From the NCBI RefSeq assembly GCF_018968705.1, contig NZ_CP076668.1, positions 5,633,501-5,697,500 on the forward strand: a stretch of 64,000 bases of DNA. Reading direction: 5' to 3'. Shown in pieces: positions 49,893 to 58,868 of this stretch (its first letter is position 1; every line of letters starts with the position of its first letter). Both the position numbers and the translations under genes were made by a program. This DNA comes from Pseudomonas lijiangensis (GTDB lineage Bacteria > Pseudomonadota > Gammaproteobacteria > Pseudomonadales > Pseudomonadaceae). The notes beneath the pieces were generated by a model. That model made no database searches, was not told where the DNA came from, and worked only from the letters and a program-made list of their open reading frames with translations.

Positions 49893-50639
49893 ATGGCAAT
49901 GCGCAAAACTGATAGAGAAGCCTTCTTGTGCTCGGTACTGGGGAACGAACAGCCTCCCGCGCACCTTGCAAGAGCTGTTATCGAGGAAAAACTGCGCAAC
50001 GCTATCATCGATGGCAGCCTGCCGAGCGGTACAGCGCTGCGCCAACAGGAGTTGGCCACGCTTTTTGGTGTCAGCCGCATGCCGGTCCGCGAGGCCTTGC
50101 GCCAGCTCGAAGCCCAGTCACTGTTGCGTGTCGAAACCCATAAAGGCGCTGTCGTCGCCCCGCTGATCACCGAAGATGCCGTAGACGCCTACGGCCTGCG
50201 TATCCTGCTGGAATCCCAGGCGCTACGCCTGTCCATTCCGTTACTGGATGCAGAAGACCTGGCCACGGCACGACGCTGCATCGAAGCCCTTGAAGTCGAA
50301 ACCGACTATTCGAAGATGGGCACTCTCAACCGCCTGTTTCACATGGCGCTTTACGCCAAGACCCCCAACAAGCGCCTGATGCGTCTGGTTGAAGAAGGCC
50401 TGAACGAAGAGGAGCGCTTTCTGCGCTTCAATCTCTCCTCCATGGGCCTTGGCAAGCTGTCCCAGGACGATCACTGGGAATTGCTGCGTCTTGCCGAAGA
50501 AAAGGCTGTGGAAGAGATCGTGGGTGCTCTGCAGAACCACCTCAACCGAGGTGTCAAAGCCATCACTCAATACCTGAACAGCAAAAAGGCCGAGCAGGAA
50601 AAAACACCGGCACGCCAACGCAAGAAAAGCATCGCCTGA
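49893..50639 (+). CDS. GntR-family (FadR/FCD-like) regulator
   Basis: 248 residues. The winged helix (LRQQELATLFGVSRMPVREA followed by LRQLEAQSLLRV) is typical of GntR; the helical C-terminal domain (LRILLESQALRLSIPLL) fits the FCD ligand-binding type. It is the last gene before the mgo operon in the same direction, but about 790 bases away, so a role in mgo control is only possible. The Lys/Arg-rich tail (KKAEQEKTPARQRKKSIA) is unusual. Confidence 0.83.
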   Translation: MAMRKTDREAFLCSVLGNEQPPAHLARAVIEEKLRNAIIDGSLPSGTALRQQELATLFGVSRMPVREALRQLEAQSLLRVETHKGAVVAPLITEDAVDAYGLRILLESQALRLSIPLLDAEDLATARRCIEALEVETDYSKMGTLNRLFHMALYAKTPNKRLMRLVEEGLNEEERFLRFNLSSMGLGKLSQDDHWELLRLAEEKAVEEIVGALQNHLNRGVKAITQYLNSKKAEQEKTPARQRKKSIA

Positions 50640-50801
50640 ATCAATCGCGGTTGATCGTCTGAGCCGCGCGGCCTGACGCTTCCCCTTCCCCCTCACGCTG
50701 CCACTCGTGCGCTGCGAGCTATCTGCTCGCGGGCAGCGCTTTTATGTCTGTTTTCCTGAACCATCGGGTTGGTCTGTCTCAGGAATAAGGCAAACTCGGT
50801 C

Positions 50802-50873
50802 GTGACCAAGGCGGGACCCTACCGGAGGGTTGCGCCCTGGTCACTCTTGAACTGCCCGTCAGGTGCAGGGCAG
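50802..50873 (+). other. Two adjacent stable hairpins
   Basis: GTGACCA-A-GGCG-GG-ACCCT pairs with AGGGT-TG-CGCC-C-TGGTCAC (50802-50844), sixteen base pairs broken only by small symmetric internal loops. CTGCCC/GGGCAG (50852-50873) follows. No T run, so not a simple terminator; possibly part of a structured RNA. Confidence 0.45.
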
Positions 50874-51368
50874 CGATCTGTTCCTTTGAACGTACTGAGA
50901 AAGGAGTTCCTGCAAGGGCAACAAGGCATTGGAAGTCGTTTCCGATCGCGCCCGCCAAAAACACAAAACCTGGATTGTTTTGCATAACAGCAACGCTGAG
51001 CGAGGCATTCGTTCATTATTTATAATTTTGGCGCTTATCCGCCGAAAGGGTTGCTTACATCCTTATAAAACTTATCGAGAGAGTTTTATATAGCAACTTA
51101 CACCCTCGAAAAACAACAACTAAAATAATGTCAAAAAATAATTGCGCATTACATTACAAGTGCTTTAACTTTTATTTGCAGCCCGTATCAATGGCCGGCA
51201 TCCCCAAGCTGTCCGGCCATGCCCGCACAGGCTGCTGCTTATAGCACCATGGCTCTGCAAAGGACCTTGCAACGAAATACCTGACGTTAACGGTTACTGA
51301 TCGTTTCAACTAACAGGCTCTCGCTTGCCTGTTATTCAGGTCCGCTGCCGACTGCTCGAAAACGAAAA

Positions 51369-51392
51369 CTGTAACTCGGCCACACGTTACAG
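51369..51392. promoter_or_regulatory. Candidate operator of mgo operon
   Basis: CTGTAAC-N10-GTTACAG, a perfect 7-bp inverted repeat ending 36 bases before the mgoB start codon. It resembles a dimeric regulator site, but its spacing differs from the GacA site. Confidence 0.5.
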
Positions 51393-51427
51393 ACAAAACT
51401 TGTATTTAAGACTACCGGGATATCGCC

Positions 51428-52204
51428 ATGCCTTGTCAGAAAACGCTACTGGACCTCAAGAAAACAGAACTTAGCCAACACCCCATCTTTGCTGAAATCA
51501 ATTCACTGGAAGTGCTTAAACGTTTTATGGAAACCCATGTATTCGCCGTCTGGGACTTCATGTCACTGACCAAGCGGTTACAGCAGGAACTGACCTGCAC
51601 CCAATTGCCCTGGTTGCCACCTCGGGATGCATCGGCCGCCAGGCTGATCAACGAAATCGTGCTCGGGGAAGAATCCGACGACAAGCTGAGCCACGGTCAC
51701 TACAGCCACTTCGAGCTGTACCTGGATGCCATGCGCGAGATTGGCGCCAGCACCTTGCAGATCGAACGCTTCGTCGAGCTGCAGAAACAGGGCGTGCATT
51801 ACACAACCGCATTGCAGCGCGTCAACGCCGGTCAGGCTGCTTCGGTATTCGTGACCCACACCCTCAATACCGCGCTGCATGCGCCGGCCCATAGCGTGGC
51901 AGCGGCTTTTCTTCATGGTCGCGAAAGCGTTATCCCGATGATGTTCCAGAGCATCCTCGATGAATGGGGCATCACCGTCGATCAGGCACCGACCTTTCGC
52001 TACTACCTGGAACGCCACATCGAAGTCGACTCCGAAGACCACGGCCCGGCTGCCGAGCAGTTGCTGGCCAGGCTGGTCAATGGCGACGAGCAGCGCCAGC
52101 ACGAGGTGTATCAGGCCGCCATTGCCGCCGTGGATAGCCGGGTCGAGCTGTGGGACACGCTGCGCATGAGCATGCGCTCGCCATTGATGCAAGCCAGCGC
52201 CTGA
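51428..52204 (+). CDS. mgoB: MgoB, haem-oxygenase-like DUF3050 protein
   Basis: 258 residues. [59 protein letters not shown] and [16 protein letters not shown] form an all-helical haem-oxygenase-like fold with His and Glu/Asp residues placed to hold a metal pair. It is the first gene of the mgoBCAD operon (equivalent of pvfA), which makes the diazeniumdiolate signal leudiazen in P. syringae, needed for mangotoxin production. The mRNA leader GGGATATCGCCATG has a GGA next to the start, a possible RsmA site. Assignment rests on the full operon order. Confidence 0.9.
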   Translation: MPCQKTLLDLKKTELSQHPIFAEINSLEVLKRFMETHVFAVWDFMSLTKRLQQELTCTQLPWLPPRDASAARLINEIVLGEESDDKLSHGHYSHFELYLDAMREIGASTLQIERFVELQKQGVHYTTALQRVNAGQAASVFVTHTLNTALHAPAHSVAAAFLHGRESVIPMMFQSILDEWGITVDQAPTFRYYLERHIEVDSEDHGPAAEQLLARLVNGDEQRQHEVYQAAIAAVDSRVELWDTLRMSMRSPLMQASA

Positions 52205-52239
52205 CCTCGCGCCGCAAGCCCCTCTACAAGGAAGCCATC

Positions 52240-53187
52240 ATGAAAGCAGAAGACTACAGCTCGTTCATTGATGCCTGGGAAGGTCGCGCCACCATTCGCA
52301 CTCGCCCACGCCGGATCGTCGAAAACGATGAAAAACTGATCTATCCCCTGAGTCGCCAGCCGCTGGTGCTGAGCGAAACCTTCACCCGTGAGTGTCCGCA
52401 CCTGCGCGATTACGCGCTGGTGCAAAGCCTCTACAAGTTCATCAACGATGTCGTGATCTTTGAAACCGAGATCGTCGACAAGACCGCGCGCAGTATCGCC
52501 AAGGACAACTTCGCGATCCGCTTTCCTTTCGCCTGCCGCTACGACGCCATGACCGTGGTCGTCGATGAGGATTACCACGCTCTGGTGGCGATGGACTTCA
52601 TGCAGCAGACCATCGCTCTGACCGGGATCGAACCGATTCGCCTGCCCGACGAAATCGAACTGAGCCGCGCCATTCCTGCCGCCCTGGCCCTGGCGCCGGA
52701 GCATCTGCGCAGCGCCGTGGAACTGATCTGCGTGGCGATTGCGGAAAACACGGTCACCAACGATGTGGCGGCCTTCGCCAAGGACGACACGGTCAAGCAA
52801 TCGGTCAAAGGGCTGATGGCCGATCACCTGCTGGACGAGGGGAGGCATTCCGGGTTCTGGGCGCGACTGGTGCGTATCTACTGGCACACCGCACCTGAGG
52901 CCGATCGGGAGTGCATCGCGCGCATCATGCCGGTGTTCATTGCTCAATATCTGACCAATGACATCCAGCACGGCTTCGATTTCATCCTGATCGACAACCT
53001 GCAGGTCGAGCCATCCGTGAAGCAGGCGCTCAAGGATGAAACCATGGCCATGAGCTTTCCCATCAACCGCCATCATCCTCTGATCGGCAATATCGTGCGC
53101 TTCTTCAAGACCAGCTCGATGCTTGAAGCGCCTTGCGTGCAGCGGGCACTGGCCGACTATCTGCCAGCCCAGGGAATTCTGCAATGA
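52240..53187 (+). CDS. mgoC: MgoC, AurF-like diiron N-oxygenase
   Basis: 315 residues from ATG 52240 with AAGGAAG upstream. Diiron ligands can be seen in NDVVIFETEIVDKTA, VVVDEDYHALVAMDF, ICVAIAENTVTND and LLDEGRHSGFW, the pattern of p-aminobenzoate N-oxygenase AurF. In this pathway the enzyme is thought to oxidise the amino nitrogen of a leucine-derived intermediate, leading to the N-N bond of the diazeniumdiolate. It starts 35 bases after mgoB and overlaps mgoA by ATGA. Confidence 0.92.
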   Translation: MKAEDYSSFIDAWEGRATIRTRPRRIVENDEKLIYPLSRQPLVLSETFTRECPHLRDYALVQSLYKFINDVVIFETEIVDKTARSIAKDNFAIRFPFACRYDAMTVVVDEDYHALVAMDFMQQTIALTGIEPIRLPDEIELSRAIPAALALAPEHLRSAVELICVAIAENTVTNDVAAFAKDDTVKQSVKGLMADHLLDEGRHSGFWARLVRIYWHTAPEADRECIARIMPVFIAQYLTNDIQHGFDFILIDNLQVEPSVKQALKDETMAMSFPINRHHPLIGNIVRFFKTSSMLEAPCVQRALADYLPAQGILQ

Positions 53188-56100
53188 AACGCCTGGAGAT
53201 CGTGCTCATCGGTCATAGCCTGACCCTGAGCGAACTGCACACAGAATTGCTCGCACACGGACACTCGGTGCATCACTTGAGCGATCAGGCCGGGTTGCAG
53301 GCGAACGTTGTCGATAACGCCTCGATCCTGGTCGAGGACGGCAGCCTGGAGTTGAGCGGTGAACGACTCAAGGCATTCGGCAGCACCGATCACCTGAGCC
53401 TGCGGGTTGGTTTGAGCCCGAACGCACTGGAGGGTCTTCCACGTCTGGAGTTGCTGTGCTGGCACGGCTCCACAACGGCTCAGCATCTGATCGTCCGTGA
53501 GTGGCTGCCTGTTCAGGAGTCAGGCAACGGCCGCATGTTGCGCGATGCGGCCATCGCGGAGTTTGTCGATCAGGCAGCGCTGCTGATCAGTCGCCTGTCC
53601 AGGGATGAGAAATATTTCAGCACTCTGACCACCACCGCTCCCGCACAAAGCGAATGGCAACAGGGCCTGCAAGCCATCGACCATCAGTTGTTCAGGCATC
53701 GCCTGAATCAGACTGACCAGCCGCATCTGCTGGCACTGGCAAATACGCCGCTGGTGGAACGGCTGGAGCAAAGCTTTCAGACTTTCGCCGAGCGTTCGGC
53801 GCTGTCGATTGCCGGTCAGGTACTCAGCTATCGCGAGCTGTACGCGCAGGCTGTCTCCATCCAGCGTCATTTGCGGCCGCTGATCGAGGCCCGTGAGCAT
53901 GAGAGTGCGACGGTGGTGATCGGTATCTGCCTGCCCAAGTCGGTTGCGCTGTATGCGGGTATTCTGGCGATTCTCGGCAGTGGCGCGGTTTATCTGCCGC
54001 TGGATCCGAGTCAGCCGATCCAGCGCCAGCAATACATTCTGGAAAACTCGGGCGCCCTGCTGTTGTTGCATGACGGCTCGCATCCCCTGGCCAAAGCCGA
54101 GTTTCCTGCGCTGGATATCAGCTCGATCCAGGCAACGGAGCGGGATCAGCCACTGACTCGCCTGCGGCCTGACAGCGACTCGCCGTGCATGGCGCTCTAT
54201 ACATCGGGCACCACGGGCCATCCAAAAGGCGTGCTGCTCAGTCAGCGCAACCTCAGCCACTTCACCGCCTGGTATGCGGAGTATGTGAGTCTGTCGGAGC
54301 ACAGCCGGGTCTTGCAGTTCTCGACACTGAGCTTCGACTCTTCGGTGATCGATATCTTCCCGACCTGGCTCAGCGGTGCGGAACTGGTGATCCCGGACGA
54401 CGATCAGCGTCGCGACCCTTTGCGACTGGTCAGCCTGCTGAAAGACGGCATCAGCCATGCGTTCCTGCCGCCGGCATTGTTGAGCATCCTGCCGCTGGAC
54501 GAGCCCCTGGGCCTTGAGCATGTGATGACCGGCGGCGACGTCTGCGAGCCTTATGTCATCGAGCACCTGACCCGACAGTGCCACTTTCATAACCTCTACG
54601 GTCCGACCGAAGCCACGGTGCTGGTCACCGCCGGACAGTTCCAGCCTGGCAGCAGCAACCGCAATCTGGGACGCCCCATCGCCAACAGCCAGGTCTGGAT
54701 TCTGGACGAGCAGTTGCAGCCGGTAGCGGAGGAGACTCAGGGCGAGTTGTACATCGCTGGCCCCGGCGTGTGTCTGGGCTACCTGAACAATCCCGAGCTG
54801 ACGGCCGAACGCTATGTGACGCTGGCCTTGCCGGACGGACAGCCATTGCGCGCTTACCGCACCGGGGACATCGGCAAGTGGATTCCTGACGGCATCGAGC
54901 TGGCAGGACGTCGTGACAATCAAGTGAAGATCCGTGGGTTCCGGGTCGAACCGGAGGAAATCGAACACTGCCTGCGCAGCAGCCAGTTGTATCGTCAGGT
55001 TGCCGTGGTCGTGGATGCCCAACGCCGCATTCTGGCGTTCGCAGCCCAGCCACATGAAGCCGAAGAAGTCGCCTTGCAGGCATTGAAAGCCCATGTGCAG
55101 CGCCTGCTGCCCGATTACATGCATCCCGGCGCCTATACGGTGCTGGCAAACATGCCATTCGCCAGTAACGGCAAGATCGACCGCAAGGCCTTGCTGGAAA
55201 TACCGGTGAGTTTCGCTGACCAGCAACCCCGTCGCTTGCCGGAAACAGAGCAGGAGCAAAAGCTTCTTGAGCTGTGGGCCGAACTTCTCGAACTACCCAT
55301 CGGGGATATTTCAACCGACGAAAGCTTCTTCAATCTCGGTGGCCATTCAATCCTGCTGTCGCGCATGTTGCTGGGGATTCGCGAACGCTTCGGGCGCAGC
55401 ATTCCCATCAACCGCTTTATCGAAGCGCCTACCGTGCTGACGCTGGCCAGCCTCATCGAAAGCGAAGGCGTCTCAAGCTACACCGTCAGCCCGCAAGCGC
55501 TGCTGGACGCCAACGCCGAGCTGGAAATACCGGTGCTGCCGATCAGCCAGTTGGGCGATGTTCACAAAGTCATCGTGACCGGCGCCAATGGCTTCCTCGG
55601 CGTGCATATTGTCGAAGCGCTGCTGGCCTGGGGAGCGAGCGAAGTGGCCTGTCTGGTGCGCGAAGGCGCGGGACAAAGCGCCCACGAACGCTTCGTTCAG
55701 TCGCTGCGGGAAAACCGCCTGGAGCATCTGGACATGAGTCGGGTGACGGTCTACCCCGCCGACGTCACCCAGCCGCAGCTTGGCTTGAACGATGGGGTGT
55801 ATGAGCGACTGGACCGGGACTTCGGCGCGCTGGTGCATAACGCGGCCAATGTGAACCATGTCCAGGATTACGAAACACTTATCCGCGACAACGTGGCACC
55901 GGTCTTTGAATGCCTGCGCCTGTGCGAGGGGCGCAGCAAGAAGATCTTCAACTTTGTGTCCACACTATCGGCATCCAGCGCCGTAGATGCCGCCGGCAGT
56001 GTGCTGGAGCAACCGGCCGCCGCCACGCCGCCGATCTACATCAAGAACGGCTACAACCTGTCCAAGTGGGTCGCCGAGCGCGTGCTGCAGCGGGCCAGGG

Positions 56101-56639
56101 ATCAAGGCGTGTGGGTGAACATCTATCGCCCCGGCAACATCGCCTTCAACAGCGTCACCGGCGTGTGTCAGCCACAGAAAAACCGCTTGATGCTGATGCT
56201 CAAGGGCTCGCTGCAACTGGGCAAGGTCCCGGAGTTCGCCATGAACTTCGACCTGATGCCGGTGGACTTCCTCGCCCGTTTCATCGGCTTCCATGCCAGC
56301 CGCTATCAGGCCAACCGTGCGGTATTCAACCTGCACAACCCCGAACCCTTGAGCTGGAACAGCTACGTGGATGCATTCCGCGAGGCGGGGCGTGAGTTCG
56401 AGATGGTCAGCGTGGCGCACTGGCAGACCCAGCTCAACCGGGTCGATAGCCAGAACGCGCTATTCGGCGTGCTGGGTTTCTATCTGGACGGTTTCGAGGA
56501 AGACATCGGCGATATCTCGATGATCGAGTACCAGAACGCTCTGGCCGGTATCCGGCACATGGGCGAGCAATACCCGCAGAAAACCCCGGCGCTGCTGCGC
56601 AAGGGCTGCGACTACCTGAAAGAAATCGACTTTATCTGA
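53184..56639 (+). CDS. mgoA: MgoA, nonribosomal peptide synthetase A-T-R
   Basis: 1151 residues. Residues 1-180 form a poorly conserved front domain beginning MKRLEIVLIGHSLTLSELHT, somewhat like a formyltransferase N-terminus. The adenylation domain spans about 190-690 (YTSGTTGHPKGV near 341, FHNLYGPTEATV, YRTGDIGKWIPDG, NGKIDRKAL), the carrier domain has Ser near 722 (FFNLGGHSILL), and the terminal NAD-dependent thioester reductase begins near 798 (VTGANGFLGVHIVEAL; YNLSK active site). It should load leucine, by analogy with known MgoA, and release an aldehyde or alcohol by reduction. No condensation domain, so it handles a single amino acid. Confidence 0.93.
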   Translation: MKRLEIVLIGHSLTLSELHTELLAHGHSVHHLSDQAGLQANVVDNASILVEDGSLELSGERLKAFGSTDHLSLRVGLSPNALEGLPRLELLCWHGSTTAQHLIVREWLPVQESGNGRMLRDAAIAEFVDQAALLISRLSRDEKYFSTLTTTAPAQSEWQQGLQAIDHQLFRHRLNQTDQPHLLALANTPLVERLEQSFQTFAERSALSIAGQVLSYRELYAQAVSIQRHLRPLIEAREHESATVVIGICLPKSVALYAGILAILGSGAVYLPLDPSQPIQRQQYILENSGALLLLHDGSHPLAKAEFPALDISSIQATERDQPLTRLRPDSDSPCMALYTSGTTGHPKGVLLSQRNLSHFTAWYAEYVSLSEHSRVLQFSTLSFDSSVIDIFPTWLSGAELVIPDDDQRRDPLRLVSLLKDGISHAFLPPALLSILPLDEPLGLEHVMTGGDVCEPYVIEHLTRQCHFHNLYGPTEATVLVTAGQFQPGSSNRNLGRPIANSQVWILDEQLQPVAEETQGELYIAGPGVCLGYLNNPELTAERYVTLALPDGQPLRAYRTGDIGKWIPDGIELAGRRDNQVKIRGFRVEPEEIEHCLRSSQLYRQVAVVVDAQRRILAFAAQPHEAEEVALQALKAHVQRLLPDYMHPGAYTVLANMPFASNGKIDRKALLEIPVSFADQQPRRLPETEQEQKLLELWAELLELPIGDISTDESFFNLGGHSILLSRMLLGIRERFGRSIPINRFIEAPTVLTLASLIESEGVSSYTVSPQALLDANAELEIPVLPISQLGDVHKVIVTGANGFLGVHIVEALLAWGASEVACLVREGAGQSAHERFVQSLRENRLEHLDMSRVTVYPADVTQPQLGLNDGVYERLDRDFGALVHNAANVNHVQDYETLIRDNVAPVFECLRLCEGRSKKIFNFVSTLSASSAVDAAGSVLEQPAAATPPIYIKNGYNLSKWVAERVLQRARDQGVWVNIYRPGNIAFNSVTGVCQPQKNRLMLMLKGSLQLGKVPEFAMNFDLMPVDFLARFIGFHASRYQANRAVFNLHNPEPLSWNSYVDAFREAGREFEMVSVAHWQTQLNRVDSQNALFGVLGFYLDGFEEDIGDISMIEYQNALAGIRHMGEQYPQKTPALLRKGCDYLKEIDFI

Positions 56640-56677
56640 AGCATCCACAACCCAACGTGAAACACATGGAGAATCAC

Positions 56678-57154
56678 ATGAGCGCAATCAACACTCTGCA
56701 ACCGGACACCCTGATCAAGAACCCTTCGCTGTGCAAAGTCGTATCGGCCGTGGAAATTCCTGCCGATGCCAATAGCGTATGGGCGATCGTCGGCAACTTT
56801 GGCGGTTTCCAGGCCTTCATTCCGGCGCTGGAAAGCACTGAGGTGACGGGGAAAGGCGTCCGTTCGGTGCGCAAGAAACTGTTCAAGGACGGCAACGTCG
56901 CCATCGAACAACTGAACTCTCACGACAACAATGCCCGCTTCATGACCTGGTCGCTGATCTACACCAGCCTGCCGGTGGGCAACCTGTGGGCAGCGATGAC
57001 CGTAGAGTCGACGGGCGATAACGACTCGGTTGCGACATGGACCATCATCGCCGAACCCGATCAGGGTGGTCCTGAAGCCCTGCCAGGCTTTCAGGAATTC
57101 CTCCAGGGCTTCGCTGACAGCGCCATGAGCAACGTGCGCAGCCTGTTTGCCTGA
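56678..57154 (+). CDS. mgoD: MgoD, SRPBCC (polyketide cyclase-like) protein
   Basis: 158 residues from ATG 56678 with a GGAGA site. AVEIPADANSVWAIVGNFGG and SVRKKLFKDGNVAIEQLNSH are typical of the START/SRPBCC fold with a hydrophobic pocket. Last gene of the mgo operon; thought to act late on the intermediate or to bind the product. It ends about 80 bases before the Fur-box region of the next operon. Confidence 0.9.
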   Translation: MSAINTLQPDTLIKNPSLCKVVSAVEIPADANSVWAIVGNFGGFQAFIPALESTEVTGKGVRSVRKKLFKDGNVAIEQLNSHDNNARFMTWSLIYTSLPVGNLWAAMTVESTGDNDSVATWTIIAEPDQGGPEALPGFQEFLQGFADSAMSNVRSLFA

Positions 57155-57238
57155 TACTTGCGTGAACCAACCCGCTCAGCGCCAGAAGCCTGAGCGGGTT
57201 CAGGCACATGGGCGGTTGCAAATTGGTGAGCGCTTTAA

Positions 57239-57262
57239 CACAATGCGACTCATTATCATTTG
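57239..57262. promoter_or_regulatory. Probable Fur box before ECF sigma gene
   Basis: CACAATGCGACTCATTATCATTTG matches the Fur box GATAATGATAATCATTATC mainly over ATTATCATT. It lies 26-49 bases upstream of the chosen sigma start and implies iron-repressed expression. Confidence 0.6.
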
Positions 57263-57287
57263 TGTGGCGCCGGGATGGCGCATCCCC

Positions 57288-57788
57288 ATGCCTTCTCAGC
57301 ACTCGGCCCTACATACGCTCTACAACGATCACCATGGCTGGCTCCATTCATGGCTGCGCAGCAAACTGGGCAATGGCGCCGATGCCGCCGACCTCGCCCA
57401 GGATACGTTTGTACGGCTGCTCAATCGCAGCGAACTGCTTGAGCTGAAAACCCCGCGAGCCTTCCTGCGCACCGTTGCCAGAGGCCTGGTCATCGACCAT
57501 TGGCGCCGTGAAGAACTTGAGCGGGCCTACCTGGAAGCCATTGCTCATTTATCGCCCGGCGAAACCCCTTCGCCCGAGTCCCGCGAGCTGGTTTTCGAAC
57601 TGCTGGAAAACATTGCCCGAATGCTCGACGGCCTCAAACCCAAGGTCAGGCAGGCGTTTTTGCTGGCTCAATGCGAGGGAATGCCACACAAGCAGATTGC
57701 CGCCCGGATGGGTGTCTCCCTGCGCTCGGTCGAACGCTACATCGCCGATGCCCTTTATCACTGCTATCTGTTGCGATACGACGCATGA
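57288..57788 (+). CDS. FecI-type ECF sigma factor
   Basis: 166 residues from ATG 57288. An in-frame ATG at 57243 lies inside the Fur box and is less likely. Region 2 reads ADAADLAQDTFVRLLNRSEL and region 4 reads MPHKQIAARMGVSLRSVERY. It is the iron-starvation type that directs transcription of a siderophore receptor when the receptor is occupied. Overlaps the FecR-type gene by ATGA. Confidence 0.9.
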   Translation: MPSQHSALHTLYNDHHGWLHSWLRSKLGNGADAADLAQDTFVRLLNRSELLELKTPRAFLRTVARGLVIDHWRREELERAYLEAIAHLSPGETPSPESRELVFELLENIARMLDGLKPKVRQAFLLAQCEGMPHKQIAARMGVSLRSVERYIADALYHCYLLRYDA

Positions 57789-58783
57789 GCCGTACCTTGC
57801 AGCCGTCTCGCCACAACCAGCCTTCGCCGCAGGTCGTAAGGCAGGCCATTCAGTGGTCAATACGCCTGAACGACTCGTCAGCCGACCCAGGCCTGCGCAA
57901 GCAGTGTGAACAGTGGCGCACCGAACACGCGGATCACGAGTGTGCCTGGCAACGTATCCAGACCTTGAGCAATGAGCTGAACAGCAGCTTCCAGGCATTA
58001 CCCGGATCGGGAGCCGCCTTTGAAGCCCTTGAGAAAAGTGCGCAGCGACTGGGACGCAGGCAAACCCTGAAATTACTGTCCGGCATCGCGGTGCTGGGCT
58101 CCGCGGCCTGGCTCTCTCGTGATATCGCGCCCTGGGAGCAATGGCAGGCCGACTTTGCGACCGGCGTGGGCGAGCGCAACAGTTATCGGTTGCAGGATGG
58201 CACGGACCTGCAATTGAACACCGACAGCGCGGTGGATCAGGACTTCAATGCCCGGCATCGCCTGATAAACCTCACACGCGGAGAGATTCTGGTTGCCTGC
58301 GGGGCCGACTCGCACAGTGTCACCCCTAGGCCGTTACTGGTGCAGAGTCGCCATGCTCTGTTTGAAGGTATCGGCGCACGCTTCGTTGTTCGCCAGGATC
58401 AGGACAGCACCCGGGTCAGCGTGACGAAAGGCAGCCTGATTATCCGTTCGCCTGCCACCTCGCCTGTAGACGTGAAGGCTGGCCAGAGTTATTCGGTTTC
58501 CGGACAGCGCGCCACCCTGTTGCCGCCACCGGATATGGAAGCGGGTGCCTGGGCCGACGGCCTGATCGTGACGAAGGGGATGCGCCTGGGAGATTTCCTC
58601 GCGGAAGTCGGGCGCTATCGCCGTGGTTACCTTGGGTGCGCGGATGACATTGCCGATCTGCGTCTTTCCGGTGTGTTCAGGCTGGAAGATACCGACAGGC
58701 TGCTGGAGGTTCTGCCTCAGACGCTTCCTGTGAAGCTCAGTTACCGCACGCGCTGGTGGGTGACATTGCAGCGTCAGGCCTGA
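57785..58783 (+). CDS. FecR-type anti-sigma/signal transducer
   Basis: 332 residues from ATG 57785. N-terminal cytosolic DUF4880 part (VVRQAIQWSIRLNDSSADPG), one helix (LKLLSGIAVLGSAAWLS), then the periplasmic FecR domain (ATGVGERNSYRLQDGTDLQL, LNTDSAVDQ). It relays the signal from the STN domain of the TonB receptor to the sigma factor. The start sits on the sigma gene's stop. Confidence 0.9.
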   Translation: MSRTLQPSRHNQPSPQVVRQAIQWSIRLNDSSADPGLRKQCEQWRTEHADHECAWQRIQTLSNELNSSFQALPGSGAAFEALEKSAQRLGRRQTLKLLSGIAVLGSAAWLSRDIAPWEQWQADFATGVGERNSYRLQDGTDLQLNTDSAVDQDFNARHRLINLTRGEILVACGADSHSVTPRPLLVQSRHALFEGIGARFVVRQDQDSTRVSVTKGSLIIRSPATSPVDVKAGQSYSVSGQRATLLPPPDMEAGAWADGLIVTKGMRLGDFLAEVGRYRRGYLGCADDIADLRLSGVFRLEDTDRLLEVLPQTLPVKLSYRTRWWVTLQRQA

Positions 58784-58868
58784 TTATTTTTGGCGGGTTT
58801 GGCTCAGGTGTCCGGCATGGAGATCAGTAACCCTCCTTTTCTGATTGAACGTGACGGAACTGCCTCCC

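Larger units (their letters stand above)
50640..51427. other. Long upstream region of mgo operon
   Basis: 788 bases without a convincing gene. 50802-50873 holds two neighbouring inverted repeats. 51010-51180 is very AT-rich. A 7-bp inverted repeat at 51369-51392 lies just upstream of mgoB. The size suggests extended regulation or an unannotated RNA. Confidence 0.5.

Noticed and set aside
50769..50987. Overlapping small frames on both strands between the GntR gene and mgoB
   Set aside because: They sit on the hairpins at 50802-50873; neither has a ribosome site or familiar protein text.
51369..51392. Reading the mgoB upstream palindrome as a GacA site
   Set aside because: Half sites are TGTAAC rather than TGTAAG and the gap is ten bases, not six, so it was listed only as an unassigned operator.
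53520..55259. 579-codon minus-strand frame opposite mgoA
   Set aside because: Antisense shadow of the adenylation domain, with no recognisable protein features.
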